From positions 4,774,001 through 4,838,000 of the forward strand of contig NC_019751.1 in NCBI RefSeq assembly GCF_000317435.1: a stretch of 64,000 nt of DNA. Direction: 5' to 3'. Positions 1 to 9,044 of the stretch are shown here, piece by piece. Source of the DNA: Calothrix sp. PCC 6303 (lineage in GTDB: Bacteria > Cyanobacteriota > Cyanobacteriia > Cyanobacteriales > Nostocaceae). The notes below the pieces were generated by a model. It had not been told where the DNA came from, did no database searches, and saw nothing but the letters and a program-made list of their open reading frames with translations. Each line of letters opens with the position of its first letter. The stretch's first letter is position 1. The position numbers and the translations under genes are program-made.

Positions 1-430
1 AGTATTCGAGCTTAAGGCAAAGTCTCCAGGATTCGTAGCATCATCCACAGAACCAATACTGAAGATAGTACCAAATGATAAGTTAATTGCTAAAGTATTT
101 ATTACCAATAAAGACATTGGTTTTGTGAAAGAAGGAATGACAGTGGATGTCCGTATTGATTCATTCCCATTTAGTGAATTTGGTGATATTAAGGGGAAAT
201 TAGTCTCAATTGGTTCGGATGCACTGCCACCAGACCAAATTTATCCATTTTATCGATTTCCGGCAAAGATTGAGCTTGATACTCAATATTTAACTATTAA
301 TGGTAAAAATATAGCCTTGCAGTCAGGTATGGGAGTTAATACTAATATTAAGATACGCGATCGCACTGTGATGTCTATTTTTGCAGATATGTTTAATAAT
401 AGCGTCGAAAGCTTTAAAAATGTTAGGTAG
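1..430 (+). CDS. HlyD-family secretion adaptor, C-terminal part (5' end outside window)
   Basis: The reading frame is open from the left edge (frame of base 2) to a stop at 430, so only the last ~142 residues are present. The sequence around LIAKVFITNKDIGFVKEGM, followed by VDVRIDSFPF and an LVSIGSDALP segment, is typical of the C-terminal beta-barrel domain of HlyD/periplasmic adaptor proteins. These link an inner-membrane ABC exporter to an outer-membrane channel in type I secretion. An ATG at 125 lies within the domain and is not the true start. The partner transporter would be expected upstream of the window. Family assignment is fairly sure; the exported substrate is unknown. Confidence 0.75.
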   Translation, partial: VFELKAKSPGFVASSTEPILKIVPNDKLIAKVFITNKDIGFVKEGMTVDVRIDSFPFSEFGDIKGKLVSIGSDALPPDQIYPFYRFPAKIELDTQYLTINGKNIALQSGMGVNTNIKIRDRTVMSIFADMFNNSVESFKNVR

Positions 431-861
431 ATTGTATCCACTCAATAAGTTGTGTATTTCGTCATCGAGATTTGCCTTACTGCCATCAGTGAAATCAGGT
501 TTGAATTCAATCGCTTGGGGAGCATCCCAGTTTTGCACTCTTCCCCGCAGGCTTTGTCTAGTACAGCACGGGGGAAATAAACCTACCATCGTAACCAGAC
601 AAAAAGCTTGTTTTATGGGCTTTATTCCTTCTGCCTTCTTGTACTAGGCTGTAAACTTTGATATCATTTTCGCGCTTTTTGTTCATACAGTTTTTGTGTC
701 ATCGACTGGTTCCTCGGCTCTGCCTGGGAACCTTGACTTTGATGCTCCGCCTCTTATTCTGACTGGAGACGGGAGACAAAGGATATGCGTTCCTTGCCGG
801 AGACAAGGAACGAGTTAGAGCAAAGACACTCGGCATAAGTTCACATACTATTATGAACATT
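431..861. other. Intergenic region with two small hairpin repeats
   Basis: I see no convincing gene between the adaptor and the acetyltransferase; the short open frames here lack a ribosome site and family resemblance. Two palindromes are visible: GGTTCC...GGAACC at 708-732, and a perfect 9-bp inverted repeat CGTTCCTTG/CAAGGAACG at 788-812. Both look like dispersed cyanobacterial intergenic palindromes. They may also act as 3' ends for the convergent genes. Confidence 0.5.
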
Positions 862-1401
862 CTAAGGCAACTCCAACTCCCACTCCAACATCATTACTCC
901 CGGTATATTCGGCAATTTCACCAATCCCAAATTCTGCATCCCCAGTTTTTCAGCAACTCGAATTGCCGCTAAGTTATCCTGGGGAATGTGGACAATCACC
1001 CTTTCTACTCCCAACTGCACCAAAGCAAAATTTAACAGCACTTCCACAGCTTCAGTTGCATAACCCTGGTTGCGATAATCTGCTAAAACTTCATAACCCA
1101 GTTCTAAACATTTACCATCATCTGATTTGCCAACAAAGCCCAAGTCACCAATTAATGTTGAGTCATGGGTACGAATCATCAACCACACACCATAACCCAA
1201 CTGGGACGGATCTTCTTCCAACATTTCCACATATTTTGGCAAAAAACCCTGAACATCTGCTGAATACCAATCCTCTGGTACATATGCGGTTAAAAGTTTT
1301 TCTAACAGCGGACTATCTTTAGCAATTGCCATCTTGGCAACCTCTAACGAACAGGGAATTAATTCCAGACGCTGTGTTTCGATATATAAAACTTGATTCA
1401 T
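862..1401 (-). CDS. GNAT family N-acetyltransferase (RimJ/RimL-like)
   Basis: This 179-residue protein begins with the ETQRLELIPCS strand typical of the RimJ/RimL-like GNAT subgroup. It carries an acetyl-CoA loop region YRNQGYATEAVEVLL, then the DNLAAIRVAEKLGM helix found near the C-terminus of these enzymes. It should transfer an acetyl group from acetyl-CoA to an amine, either a protein N-terminus or a small molecule; the substrate cannot be told. It starts 3 bp after the stop of the upstream gene (1405-1911), so the two are probably co-transcribed. Confidence 0.85.
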   Translation of the reverse strand: MNQVLYIETQRLELIPCSLEVAKMAIAKDSPLLEKLLTAYVPEDWYSADVQGFLPKYVEMLEEDPSQLGYGVWLMIRTHDSTLIGDLGFVGKSDDGKCLELGYEVLADYRNQGYATEAVEVLLNFALVQLGVERVIVHIPQDNLAAIRVAEKLGMQNLGLVKLPNIPGVMMLEWELELP

Positions 1402-1404
1402 TTT

Positions 1405-1911
1405 TTAGGCGCTAATTTTGTCGGCATAACCTTGAATATTTTCAGGATCAAACCTGCGTAAAACACGGGTTGCATCGCGGGTATTACTTTCTGCACCCTG
1501 AACTACGATCAGATATTTGCCTGCATCTAAGCGGTTACGATAGGGTAAGGCATCACCACCACCCGAAACTAAACCAACTCCACCCCCAACAAATACGCTA
1601 CCCATAGCACCACCAACAGCACCAAGTAATCCTCCCACAACATGATTACCTATTTCGCCAGCCCAAGCAAAGGTATTCAAACCCGTGATCACGCTAAAGG
1701 TGAAACCAGCAAAAAATCCAAAGGGAACTAGCCATATCGCCATAAATTTAGCTTGTTTGCCGGCTTCTTCTTTCGGATCAATCAAGCCAAACTCATCAGC
1801 AGTTTTATAACCTCTACCCAAAATAGAGGATTTGATTCCCTCTTTTTCTAAAGCTAGGTATGCACCCTCAGCTTGAATTCGATCTGACATGACGGCAACA
1901 AGATAATTCAT
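1405..1911 (-). CDS. Conserved membrane protein with glycine-rich segment
   Basis: I chose the ATG at 1911 (MNYLVAVMSDRIQAEGAY), giving 168 residues; an upstream start at 1935 adds only eight unlikely residues. The N-terminus looks like a small alpha/beta domain. The middle has two hydrophobic stretches, one around WLVPFGFFAGFTFSVITGL and one glycine-rich (VVGGLLGAVGGAMGSVFVGG). The tail, YLIVVQGAESNTRDATRVL, resembles a second half of the soluble domain. Such proteins are common and uncharacterised in cyanobacteria, sometimes annotated as stress-related. It likely forms an operon with the acetyltransferase that follows 3 bp downstream. Confidence 0.65.
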   Translation of the reverse strand: MNYLVAVMSDRIQAEGAYLALEKEGIKSSILGRGYKTADEFGLIDPKEEAGKQAKFMAIWLVPFGFFAGFTFSVITGLNTFAWAGEIGNHVVGGLLGAVGGAMGSVFVGGGVGLVSGGGDALPYRNRLDAGKYLIVVQGAESNTRDATRVLRRFDPENIQGYADKISA

Positions 1912-1978
1912 GATGTTATGTAAATGTGTTTCCACTGTTTGATTTCATTAATTACCAGGGTAGCAGTCTCTAGGAATT

Positions 1979-2356
1979 TTATTTGATTGAGTCAAGAGAT
2001 GAGCAAAAATCATTCACACCCTGCTTGAGAACATATAGTAAAACTGGTGTTGCCAAAGTTGGGGGAAAGTCTCTAGTGCTTTTGAGATATGCCATCATGC
2101 CTCTGATGGAGTCTTTTTCCATTTCTTCCCGAAATTGTGGTTCGCAAATTATAGTTCGCCATTGTCTGGCTAAGGCATCTAACCAGATTGAGTTAGCGCT
2201 TTCAGGTTGTTGTCCGGCTTTAATTGCCAATGTCATTGCTGCATCTTCTAAGTCACCCTCGCAATCTTCGATTAAGTCTAATGCTTCGAGGGCGGTTTCG
2301 TCATCTGCTAACTGAGTCCGAAAATTAGCTATTTCTTTTGATGTAACCTTGGTCAT
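1979..2356 (-). CDS. Conserved cyanobacterial hypothetical protein, 125 aa
   Basis: This is a small, acidic, mostly helical protein: an N-terminal region rich in Asp/Glu (residues ~15-40), and a C-terminal half with FREEMEKDSIRGMMAYLK and a final hydrophobic helix. There is no signal peptide or membrane segment. The protein-like composition, clean ATG start and lack of overlap support a real gene. It lies 67 bp upstream of the 1405-1911 gene on the same strand, so it may be the first gene of that unit. I do not recognise a characterised family. Confidence 0.6.
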   Translation of the reverse strand: MTKVTSKEIANFRTQLADDETALEALDLIEDCEGDLEDAAMTLAIKAGQQPESANSIWLDALARQWRTIICEPQFREEMEKDSIRGMMAYLKSTRDFPPTLATPVLLYVLKQGVNDFCSSLDSIK

Positions 2357-3327
2357 GGGTATTGTTGTAACTAGCTATGGCGTAAATTTATTCAGCTATG
2401 TTATTGCAATTTGAGGAAGTCTGGGAAAAAAAGTTAGAAGCGATCGCATCCCAGTACGATGATTAAATTGATTATCATTTAGCTGTACTAGAAAAAATGC
2501 ATTATTCTAAACACACAGGTGTGCATACTTTTGTATATTTATATACAATAATGACATGTAAGCATGTTAGCTCTATTCGACCAATACTAACTAAATATAA
2601 TTAAGCCATATTTCTCGATTGAATACTACATTTTCTGAAATCATTTCAGTAAGTGTAACTAAATATACACATAAATAGCTGTATTTTCTGTGACTAATAC
2701 CAAAGTAACTCCAGGGACAACACCACTAACATCAGCACAAAAAGTGGGCTTAGAATTTGGTATCACGTTTGCATGGTGGACGGGACGTAGTACTGGCAAT
2801 TGATATCCAAAGCGACGACGCATTGAAATTCGCTTTACTCGTTTGGGGAAAACGATAAAACCAGAGTAAGTATGCCTACGGTGTATACACAAGTCTTGAA
2901 TTCCCTAGATTTTCTATAATCCCACGCTCGCCAACGGTTGAAACCGCCGTCTAAGAGTGTTCCAACAAATAAATGATCCAAAACCCGTCATTGTGAGGAG
3001 GAACGACGAAGCAATCGCATGATCTACAAGATCTTGGGATTGCCACGCTTCACTTCGTTACGTAAGCGCTATCGCGCACGCTAAGAGCGAACGCAATGAC
3101 AACTGGGCATTTTTTTACTTGGAGTACTCTAATAGCTAAAGTCATCTGCAAGATGACTGAATATTTTTGGTTTTTAGTCGATTTCCATGGGCTTGTGCCG
3201 TGAGACTGGGATTTTCAACAAGAGACGGAGTGAGGAATTTACCGACTTGTGTGTACACCGTAGGCTAGGGCGGGTGGGGTTGTATTTCACTCAATTGGGA
3301 AATGCTATATTACTCATTACTTATTTT
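2357..3327. other. Long intergenic region with dispersed repeat
   Basis: There is no supported gene in this ~970 bp. Short open frames (for example 2659-2892 minus) look random. The only structure is the repeat described separately at 2985-3101. The region lies 3' of the kinase gene and upstream of the 2356 start. Confidence 0.5.
2985..3101. repeat. Dispersed palindromic repeat, GTCATTG...CAATGAC type
   Basis: The element opens with CGTCATTGTGAGGAGGAACG and GAAGCAATCGC and closes with GCGAACGCAATGAC, so its ends are inverted (GTCATTG at 2987-2993, CAATGAC at 3094-3100). A second repeat-like block (ACGTAAGCGCTATCGCGCACGC, in part) is nested in the right half. A half-copy, GTCATTGCGACG...GAAGCAATCTC, occurs at 8825-8852. 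It is a family of intergenic repeats, not a gene. Confidence 0.6.
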
Positions 3328-5262
3328 TTAATTACTTTTCTCTGGATTACTATTACCTTGTTGAGTCTTCTCTTTATTAACTGGTGCAATAACTTTAGGT
3401 AATTGTTGTTTAGTTAAATTTTCAGCCTGCTTTGATATATTGTCAGCAGCTTGTTGAACTAAAGGATCAATTTTGTTGCGCCAATATTGAATATTTGGTA
3501 ACTTTTCAGGATGCTCTTTATAGGAGTTAACTTGATCCCAATTACCGCTTGCTACGGCAGCGTCGATATCTTTAAATAAAGCCTCTGCTTTTGACCAATC
3601 TTGTTGCCATTGGGAAACCATCTTACTAGTTTCTTCTATACCCGCTGGGACTGATTTTAAGAGTGCGATCGCACCTTGTAAATCACCCGATTCATATTTC
3701 TCCCGTGCTTCTTGAACAACTTGGGTATCTTGAACCGGATCTATGGGCTTTTCTGATTTCTGAGTTGGTGTTGGTAAAGGTTCAGGATTTTGAGCAAATG
3801 GGTTTAGATTAATAACTGGCTTAGTTTTAGGCTTAACCGTTGGATTATCAACAATTAAGTTATTATCATTTACAGTTTTCATGGCAATACCCTTGTCACG
3901 CAGACAAGTCACCCACTCTTCATTATTGCCAATGACCTCTGAATGAACCCAAGCTATCTTGCCAGAATCCATCCGAACTTGCAACCAACCGCGTTTTGTA
4001 CGGGTTCCCGTCACTTCTAGGGCAGTGCGATCGCTTACCGTTTGTAATATAGTGTCTGCACTAATAGAACTGGGTTCAGAACGAATATTTGCACTTTCGT
4101 CAGTCATTGCCAAGCAATTTTGGGAAACTATAGTGTTATTTCCCTTTGTCCAATTGGTGGCTAAACCCTGGACATTTTTCACAACCGCAGGTGCAACCAC
4201 TGCCGCACCCCCTGCCAATAGTAACAGAATAAAAATCTGTAACAAATCAGGACCTGTGGCTGCCTTACGCATGGGTTTAACATCAGCATTTACAGGTTTA
4301 CCCATTTGATTCCCAGGTGCGACGGCAACCGTTTTTTGACGCGATTGCAGTGATGTATACCTAGCTAAGGGGTAACTAGTTTGATAAGACGACACTAATC
4401 CGTATTGATTAGGTTTTCCAACTCCCCCCAAACTCTGCAAAACCTGTAATGCTTGGGTAGCATTTTGATAACGCTCCTTAAAGTGGTAGCGGATCATTTT
4501 ATTCAAAATCGCGGCAAACTCCGGACTTACTGATGTCAAATGTTGCCAAAGAATTTCCCCACTATGGATATCTTCCTGTAAGTCCATCGGCGCAATTCCC
4601 GTCAAAGCCTGGGCAGCAATGATTCCTAAAGCATAAAGATCGCTGTTAGGGCGTGGTTTACCTTGCCCTTGCTCCGTAGGCATATAACCAGGTGTGCCAA
4701 TAGCTACAGTAGCTGAAGCTTGTCCACCAATAACTGTACCTCGTGCCGGATATCCCGCGCCACCACGCAGTTGTTTTACAGCCCCAAAATCCACTAAAAC
4801 CAATTTATGGTCACTGCGGCGACGGATTATATTATCAGGTTTAATATCGCGGTGAATCACCCCTTCTTGGTGAACAAATTCCAAAATACTTAAAATTTCA
4901 TATAAAAGTAAGGTTGCCTGAGGTTCGTCCCATTTTTCACCGGGAACAAGTTCTTCACTCAGAGTATGACCTTCAATAAATTCTTGAACTAAATAAAATT
5001 CTTGATGTTCGACAAAATAAGCCAGAAGTCGAGGTATCTGATCGTGACTGCCTAATTTCTCCAAAGTCTCAGCTTCACTTTGAAACAGACGCTTTGCCGT
5101 ATCAAACAACTTCGAGTCACTACTAGCGGGTTTAAGATGCTTAACTACACAAACGGGGTTGCCAGGACGCTTGGTATCCTCAGCTATGTAGGTTTCGCCA
5201 AAACCGCCCGTGGCAAGGACTCTGATAACTTTATAACGATAGTCTAGTAGCTTGCCAATCAT
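3328..5262 (-). CDS. Serine/threonine protein kinase with SH3-like domain
   Basis: This 644-residue Hanks-type kinase has the glycine loop TGGFGETY (18-25), the ATP lysine at 41, the catalytic loop HRDIKPDN (137-144), DFG at 158-160 and a GTPGYMPTEQ activation-segment end. A membrane-spanning segment (LLQIFILLLLAGGAAVV, around 345) follows. Then comes a bacterial SH3-type domain (around NIRSEPSS to WLQVRMDSGKIAWVHS), and finally a charged helical tail with repeated Lys/Gln. The plan implies cytosolic phosphorylation controlled by an exported sensory region, possibly sensing the cell wall. It is divergent from the gene at 5429 and probably monocistronic. Targets are unknown. Confidence 0.93.
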   Translation of the reverse strand: MIGKLLDYRYKVIRVLATGGFGETYIAEDTKRPGNPVCVVKHLKPASSDSKLFDTAKRLFQSEAETLEKLGSHDQIPRLLAYFVEHQEFYLVQEFIEGHTLSEELVPGEKWDEPQATLLLYEILSILEFVHQEGVIHRDIKPDNIIRRRSDHKLVLVDFGAVKQLRGGAGYPARGTVIGGQASATVAIGTPGYMPTEQGQGKPRPNSDLYALGIIAAQALTGIAPMDLQEDIHSGEILWQHLTSVSPEFAAILNKMIRYHFKERYQNATQALQVLQSLGGVGKPNQYGLVSSYQTSYPLARYTSLQSRQKTVAVAPGNQMGKPVNADVKPMRKAATGPDLLQIFILLLLAGGAAVVAPAVVKNVQGLATNWTKGNNTIVSQNCLAMTDESANIRSEPSSISADTILQTVSDRTALEVTGTRTKRGWLQVRMDSGKIAWVHSEVIGNNEEWVTCLRDKGIAMKTVNDNNLIVDNPTVKPKTKPVINLNPFAQNPEPLPTPTQKSEKPIDPVQDTQVVQEAREKYESGDLQGAIALLKSVPAGIEETSKMVSQWQQDWSKAEALFKDIDAAVASGNWDQVNSYKEHPEKLPNIQYWRNKIDPLVQQAADNISKQAENLTKQQLPKVIAPVNKEKTQQGNSNPEKSN

Positions 5263-5428
5263 GAAATTTCTCCCCAGTGATTACACCCATCTGCATCGGG
5301 TGATAATAAATATCTCCAAATTTTCCACTGTAAAATCCGCTATCTTGAGAAAAGATTTAGTCAAAAATCCAGATTTTCAGTCCCAATAGTCTGTTAATTT
5401 TTGTTTCAATATTCATTTTCACAAACCC

Positions 5429-5947
5429 ATGCTACCTAAAATCAGCGATCCTTCTCTGTGGCAGCAAGCTGAAATCCTGATGCAGCCAGCTTTCATCCGC
5501 ATTATCGATAATTTCCGCAAACAACTTGATACCTCTTCCTGGAAAGGAACTTATCAGGATGTTTTAGTTTGGGCATCTGACACCAGTGATGAGACAAAAA
5601 CAATTGTGATGGAACTGCTTACTGAAATGGAAACGGCAACTTCACAACGAGCTGCAGAAATTAGGGATACCCTAGAAAAATTACCTATACCCCATCCAGG
5701 ATATCATTTGTGCCTACAGCGTCAAGATCAACAGGTGAGTATAGATTTGTGGGAATTGTGCTATCAGTTGTGTTTTCGTGATTACCTACCGGGAACAGAA
5801 GTTGTTGACATCAATATTAATCTAATTGATGAAATGGGAGAAGTCGATTGGAATTTGTTGGATGAGAAGGCAAAGAAATTAGTTGGAGAAACCTTTGCTC
5901 ACTTGCCTGCTGTTGATCCCGTCAAAAGTGAGAATAATATTTTGTGA
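5429..5947 (+). CDS. Conserved cyanobacterial hypothetical protein, 172 aa
   Basis: This is a soluble protein with no signal or membrane segment. The N-terminal half is helical (SLWQQAEILMQPAFIRIIDN). The second half contains a cysteine-bearing stretch (LWELCYQLCFRDYLPG) and an acidic segment (INLIDEMGEVDWNLLDE). It starts at ATG 5429, 166 bp from the divergent kinase start, so the two may share a control region. The coding quality is good, but I cannot name a function. Confidence 0.7.
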   Translation: MLPKISDPSLWQQAEILMQPAFIRIIDNFRKQLDTSSWKGTYQDVLVWASDTSDETKTIVMELLTEMETATSQRAAEIRDTLEKLPIPHPGYHLCLQRQDQQVSIDLWELCYQLCFRDYLPGTEVVDININLIDEMGEVDWNLLDEKAKKLVGETFAHLPAVDPVKSENNIL

Positions 5948-5988
5948 TGTGGGAGTGGAACAGATTTCCCTTAGCTTAAACAGCAGAA

Positions 5989-6013
5989 ACCCCATCCGTA
6001 TAAACGGTGGGGT
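5989..6013. terminator. Hairpin between convergent genes, resembling an IS605-type end
   Basis: ACCCCATCCGT (5989-5999) pairs with ACGGTGGGGT (6004-6013) with one bulged base, between the convergent ends of the 172-aa gene and icd. It may serve as a two-way terminator. Read on the minus strand, the flank GTGAAGTACCCCACCGT closely matches GTGAACTACCCCGCCGT at 10223, next to the tnpB element. It may therefore be a solo transposon end. Confidence 0.45.
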
Positions 6014-6044
6014 ACTTCACTATCTTGGATTGAGATCAAAGATA

Positions 6045-7463
6045 TTAGAATCGCTTAATAATTGCCTCAGCAAACTCAGAACATTTCAATGGTTCCACTG
6101 GTGGTTCCATTAATCGTGCCAAATCATAGGTTACTTCGGAGTTAGCGATCGCACTAGCTAATCCACCCTTAATTAAGTCGGCTGCTTCTTGCCAACCCAT
6201 GTATTCCAGCATCATTACACCAGAAAGAATTAGGGAACCGGGGTTAATCCGATCTAACCCTGCATGTTTGGGTGCTGTACCGTGGGTAGCTTCAAAAATG
6301 GCGCAGGAATCCCCAATATTTGCCCCTGGTCCCATTCCCAATCCCCCAACTATGGCTGCTGCTGCATCTGAGAGGTAATCCCCGTTCAGGTTCATTGTTG
6401 CCAAGATTGAATATTCGTCGGGACGGGTTTGGATTTGTTGGAAAATGCTATCGGCAATACGGTCATTAACCATAATTTTATCTTTCCACTTGCCCTCACC
6501 ATGACTTGCCCAAATTTCATTAAGTGTTGTTTCCACTTCCTTGACAATTTGCGCTTTTTTCTCTGGTGTTAAAGCATCGAAACCAGGATCGATCATTCTG
6601 GCATTATCTTCGAGGGAAATGTCAGATTTTTTCTCTTTATTTCCCAAAATCCATGATTCCCGTTCGGTAATGCAATCATTACGGAATTCGCTGGTGGCTA
6701 ATTCATAACCCCAATCGCGGAAAGCTCCCTCGGTGTATTTCATAATGTTGCCTTTGTGTACCAAAGTCACCATTTGCTTTGCCTTGGGTAGGGTTAAAGC
6801 ATGTTTCATGGCTCTGCGGACAAGACGCTGAGAACCTGTTTTGCTGATGGGTTTAATCCCAATCCCAGCATCTAGGGGAATCTGTTTTTTCCCATGTTCT
6901 GGGGTGGCAGGTATTAGTTCCTCGTTGAGGATTTTAATTAATTTTGCGCCAATCTCACTGCCTTGTTTCCACTCAATCCCCAAATAGATATCTTCGGTGT
7001 TCTCCCGATAAACGATGACATCTAGCTTTTCGGGGTTTTTGTGGGGTGAAGGTGTACCCGCATAGTAACGGCAGGGACGCACACAAGCATAGAGGTCAAA
7101 AATTTGGCGCAGTGCCACATTCAAAGAGCGAATCCCTCCACCGACTGGAGTGGTCAAAGGTCCTTTGATGGCAACACCATATTCTTTGATAGCTGTTAAT
7201 GTATCCTGGGGTAAATACTGGTATGTACCGTATAAATCGCAAGCTTCATCACCAGCATATACCTTAAACCAGCTTATTTGACGTTTGTTGCTGTATGCGA
7301 TCGCCACTGCGGCATCAATGACTTTTTCGGTTGCAGTCCAAATATCAATACCTGTACCATCCCCCCGAATAAAAGGAATGATCGGATTATCGGGAACCAC
7401 TGGTTCACCATTGATAAAAGTGATTTTCTGCCCAGCTGAGGGGGGTTGAATTTTTTCGTACAT
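6045..7463 (-). CDS. icd: NADP-dependent isocitrate dehydrogenase
   Basis: The product oxidatively decarboxylates isocitrate to 2-oxoglutarate, the carbon skeleton for nitrogen assimilation in cyanobacteria. I chose the ATG at 7463 ([14 protein letters not shown]), giving 472 residues, typical of the cyanobacterial enzyme. Visible family features are [14 protein letters not shown] near the N-terminus, the substrate-binding [13 protein letters not shown] with the regulatory-type serine, the [14 protein letters not shown] motif, [10 protein letters not shown], and the coenzyme region [11 protein letters not shown]. Promoter and leader lie in the 600 bp towards gun4, which is divergent. Confidence 0.96.
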   Translation of the reverse strand: MYEKIQPPSAGQKITFINGEPVVPDNPIIPFIRGDGTGIDIWTATEKVIDAAVAIAYSNKRQISWFKVYAGDEACDLYGTYQYLPQDTLTAIKEYGVAIKGPLTTPVGGGIRSLNVALRQIFDLYACVRPCRYYAGTPSPHKNPEKLDVIVYRENTEDIYLGIEWKQGSEIGAKLIKILNEELIPATPEHGKKQIPLDAGIGIKPISKTGSQRLVRRAMKHALTLPKAKQMVTLVHKGNIMKYTEGAFRDWGYELATSEFRNDCITERESWILGNKEKKSDISLEDNARMIDPGFDALTPEKKAQIVKEVETTLNEIWASHGEGKWKDKIMVNDRIADSIFQQIQTRPDEYSILATMNLNGDYLSDAAAAIVGGLGMGPGANIGDSCAIFEATHGTAPKHAGLDRINPGSLILSGVMMLEYMGWQEAADLIKGGLASAIANSEVTYDLARLMEPPVEPLKCSEFAEAIIKRF

Positions 7464-7890
7464 TACACACTCCAGATACCTTTGCTGCAACGATTTAGCC
7501 CCTAAGCTTTGAATTTGGGACTAAATTTGATTAATGAGAAATGACGCAGATTTTCCTGTCGCTTATCTTCACACAATTTACAGCATTTCCCAATCAGCGT
7601 TTCCTAATGTGGCAAAGTCCAGCTTTTATTAAAAAACCTTACAAGGACGAGGCTTCCCCATGAGTCTAGCCTAACTCAAAAACCATTAAATCAGTGAACA
7701 GCTATCAAGAGGTATGGTGGGGGATTTAAACCCGCCACCAACGCCCACCAGCAAATGGTGGGGGACTCTTATTCCCAAAGATAAACACATCACTCTTGAC
7801 TGGTAACTGGTAACTAGTTAAACCAAAAGCCAAATATTCAGATTTTATCGATAATTCAAGCAACTGTGCATTGTCTTACCGGGAAAATGG

Positions 7891-7896
7891 TATAAT
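7891..7896 (+). promoter_or_regulatory. Candidate -10 box upstream of gun4
   Basis: A perfect TATAAT lies ~170 bp before the gun4 ATG. The upstream -35 region (GCATTG at 17-bp spacing) is a poor match to consensus. Transcription would begin near 7903, giving gun4 a leader of about 160 nt. The position and sequence are seen; activity is inferred. Confidence 0.4.
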
Positions 7897-7902
7897 TCAC
7901 GA

Positions 7903-8022
7903 ATGCAAAAAGCCTTGAAGTACCTCTTCTATCAGACAAGCGGGGCATTTGCTAACTCTGAGGCTGGCGGAGATAAATATCCCAACTTGAACAAGAAGCA
8001 TAATGGTGGTACATCAATCTAA
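7903..8022 (+). CDS. Possible 39-residue leader ORF before gun4
   Basis: An ATG at 7903 opens a 39-codon frame (MQKALKYLFYQTSGAFANSE...) that ends 43 bp before gun4. It has no clear ribosome site and would start almost at the predicted transcript start, so it could be leaderless or chance. I do not recognise it. Confidence 0.2.
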   Translation: MQKALKYLFYQTSGAFANSEAGGDKYPNLNKKHNGGTSI

Positions 8023-8065
8023 TGTCTAATGTAAACTTCTATATACGCTTTTGAAGATCGTTAAA

Positions 8066-8779
8066 ATGACAGACCCAATGATTCTATCAGGCAGTACCAA
8101 CGAAATTGATGCCCTTCGCCTTCAGTTAATAGATGGGTCTGAAAAAGTCCAACAGCAGGTCATTCCACAGTTAGCGCAACTGGGTGATGGGGGCTTAGAT
8201 ATTTTCATGGAGTTTTTGTTAAATCGTCGCACCCAAGCAGCTACTTGGATCGACGGTAAAGCATACCAAATTCTCTACCAATCCAACTTGCCCAAAGCCC
8301 AAGATTTTTTACAGGCACACTTCCCCCAGGGTGTTGTTCCCTTAAACTCAGATCGAGATGTCGATTACACCCCATTGCAAAAATTACTAGCCGCACAAGA
8401 TTTTCAAGCTGCCGATTTGCTGACAATCCAAAAAATGTGTGAAGTGGCAGGAAGCACCGCAGTTCAAAGAAAATGGCTATATTTTACTGACATTGATAAC
8501 TTTCCTATCACCGACTTACAAACCATTAACAAGTTGTGGTTAGTACATTCAGAAGGTAAATTTGGCTTTTCTGTCCAACGAGAAATTTGGCTATCCCTTG
8601 GTAAAAATTGGGATAACTTGTGGACAAAAATCGATTGGAAAGACGGGAATAATTGGACTCGCTACCCTGGGAAATTTACCTGGGATCTGAGCGCACCCAA
8701 GGGACATTTACCCCTTTCTAATCAGCTGCGGGGTGTTCGGGTAATTGCTTCATTGTTTGCACATCCAGCTTGGAGTTAA
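8066..8779 (+). CDS. gun4: Gun4, activator of magnesium chelatase
   Basis: Gun4 binds protoporphyrin IX and Mg-protoporphyrin IX and stimulates magnesium chelatase at the first committed step of chlorophyll synthesis. The protein has an N-terminal helical-repeat part (residues ~1-85) and the C-terminal GUN4 domain. The domain shows YTPLQKLLAAQDFQAADLLT, QRKWLYFTDI, GKFGFSVQREIW, and the conserved end FTWDLSAPKGHLPLSNQLRG. The length of 237 aa matches cyanobacterial Gun4. I used ATG 8066; TTG 8051 or ATG 8078 are possible. It is probably monocistronic. Confidence 0.93.
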   Translation: MTDPMILSGSTNEIDALRLQLIDGSEKVQQQVIPQLAQLGDGGLDIFMEFLLNRRTQAATWIDGKAYQILYQSNLPKAQDFLQAHFPQGVVPLNSDRDVDYTPLQKLLAAQDFQAADLLTIQKMCEVAGSTAVQRKWLYFTDIDNFPITDLQTINKLWLVHSEGKFGFSVQREIWLSLGKNWDNLWTKIDWKDGNNWTRYPGKFTWDLSAPKGHLPLSNQLRGVRVIASLFAHPAWS

Positions 8780-8824
8780 ACCTCGTCAATAATGAAACCC
8801 GGAGTTTTTTTAGCAACTCAAATG

Positions 8825-8852
8825 CGTCATTGCGACGTAAGGAAGCAATCTC
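8825..8852. repeat. Half copy of GTCATTG-type dispersed repeat
   Basis: GCGTCATTGCGACG followed by GAAGCAATCTC matches the left half of the repeat at 2985-3101. It sits between gun4 and gshA. There is no gene in the rest of the 265-bp gap. Confidence 0.5.
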
Positions 8853-9044
8853 AATGTCTTGATGGAAAACTACAGTTCCCAAGATAGACGAGGTTTAAAT
8901 CAGTTATCAGTGAACAGGGAACATTGATTAGGCATATAGTGCAGAACTGAATAACTGATCTATAAAGTCCACCTAAATATGTAGGCAAGAAATCGTCTAA
9001 TTGGATACAATTTAAAAGTCAAAGGAGAGCCGAGGAAAACTAAA

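Larger units (their letters stand above)
7464..8065. other. Divergent icd/gun4 intergenic region
   Basis: This ~600 bp region separates the divergent icd and gun4 genes. It contains a repeat block at about 7712-7770, in which ATGGTGGGGG is repeated in both orientations around a CCCACC/GGTGGG hairpin. It also contains a TATAAT box at 7891-7896 and a 39-codon open frame at 7903-8022, listed separately. Confidence 0.55.

Noticed and set aside
323-589. Open frame on the minus strand across the end of the HlyD-type gene
   Set aside because: It overlaps a clear coding sequence and continues into intergenic DNA; no ribosome site and no family resemblance.
381-647. Open frame on the plus strand after the HlyD-type gene
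   Set aside because: It reads like common translated intergenic repeats and overlaps the end of the real gene in another frame.
2659-2892. 77-codon frame on the minus strand
   Set aside because: Lies in repeat-rich intergenic DNA, lacks a ribosome site and has an irregular composition.
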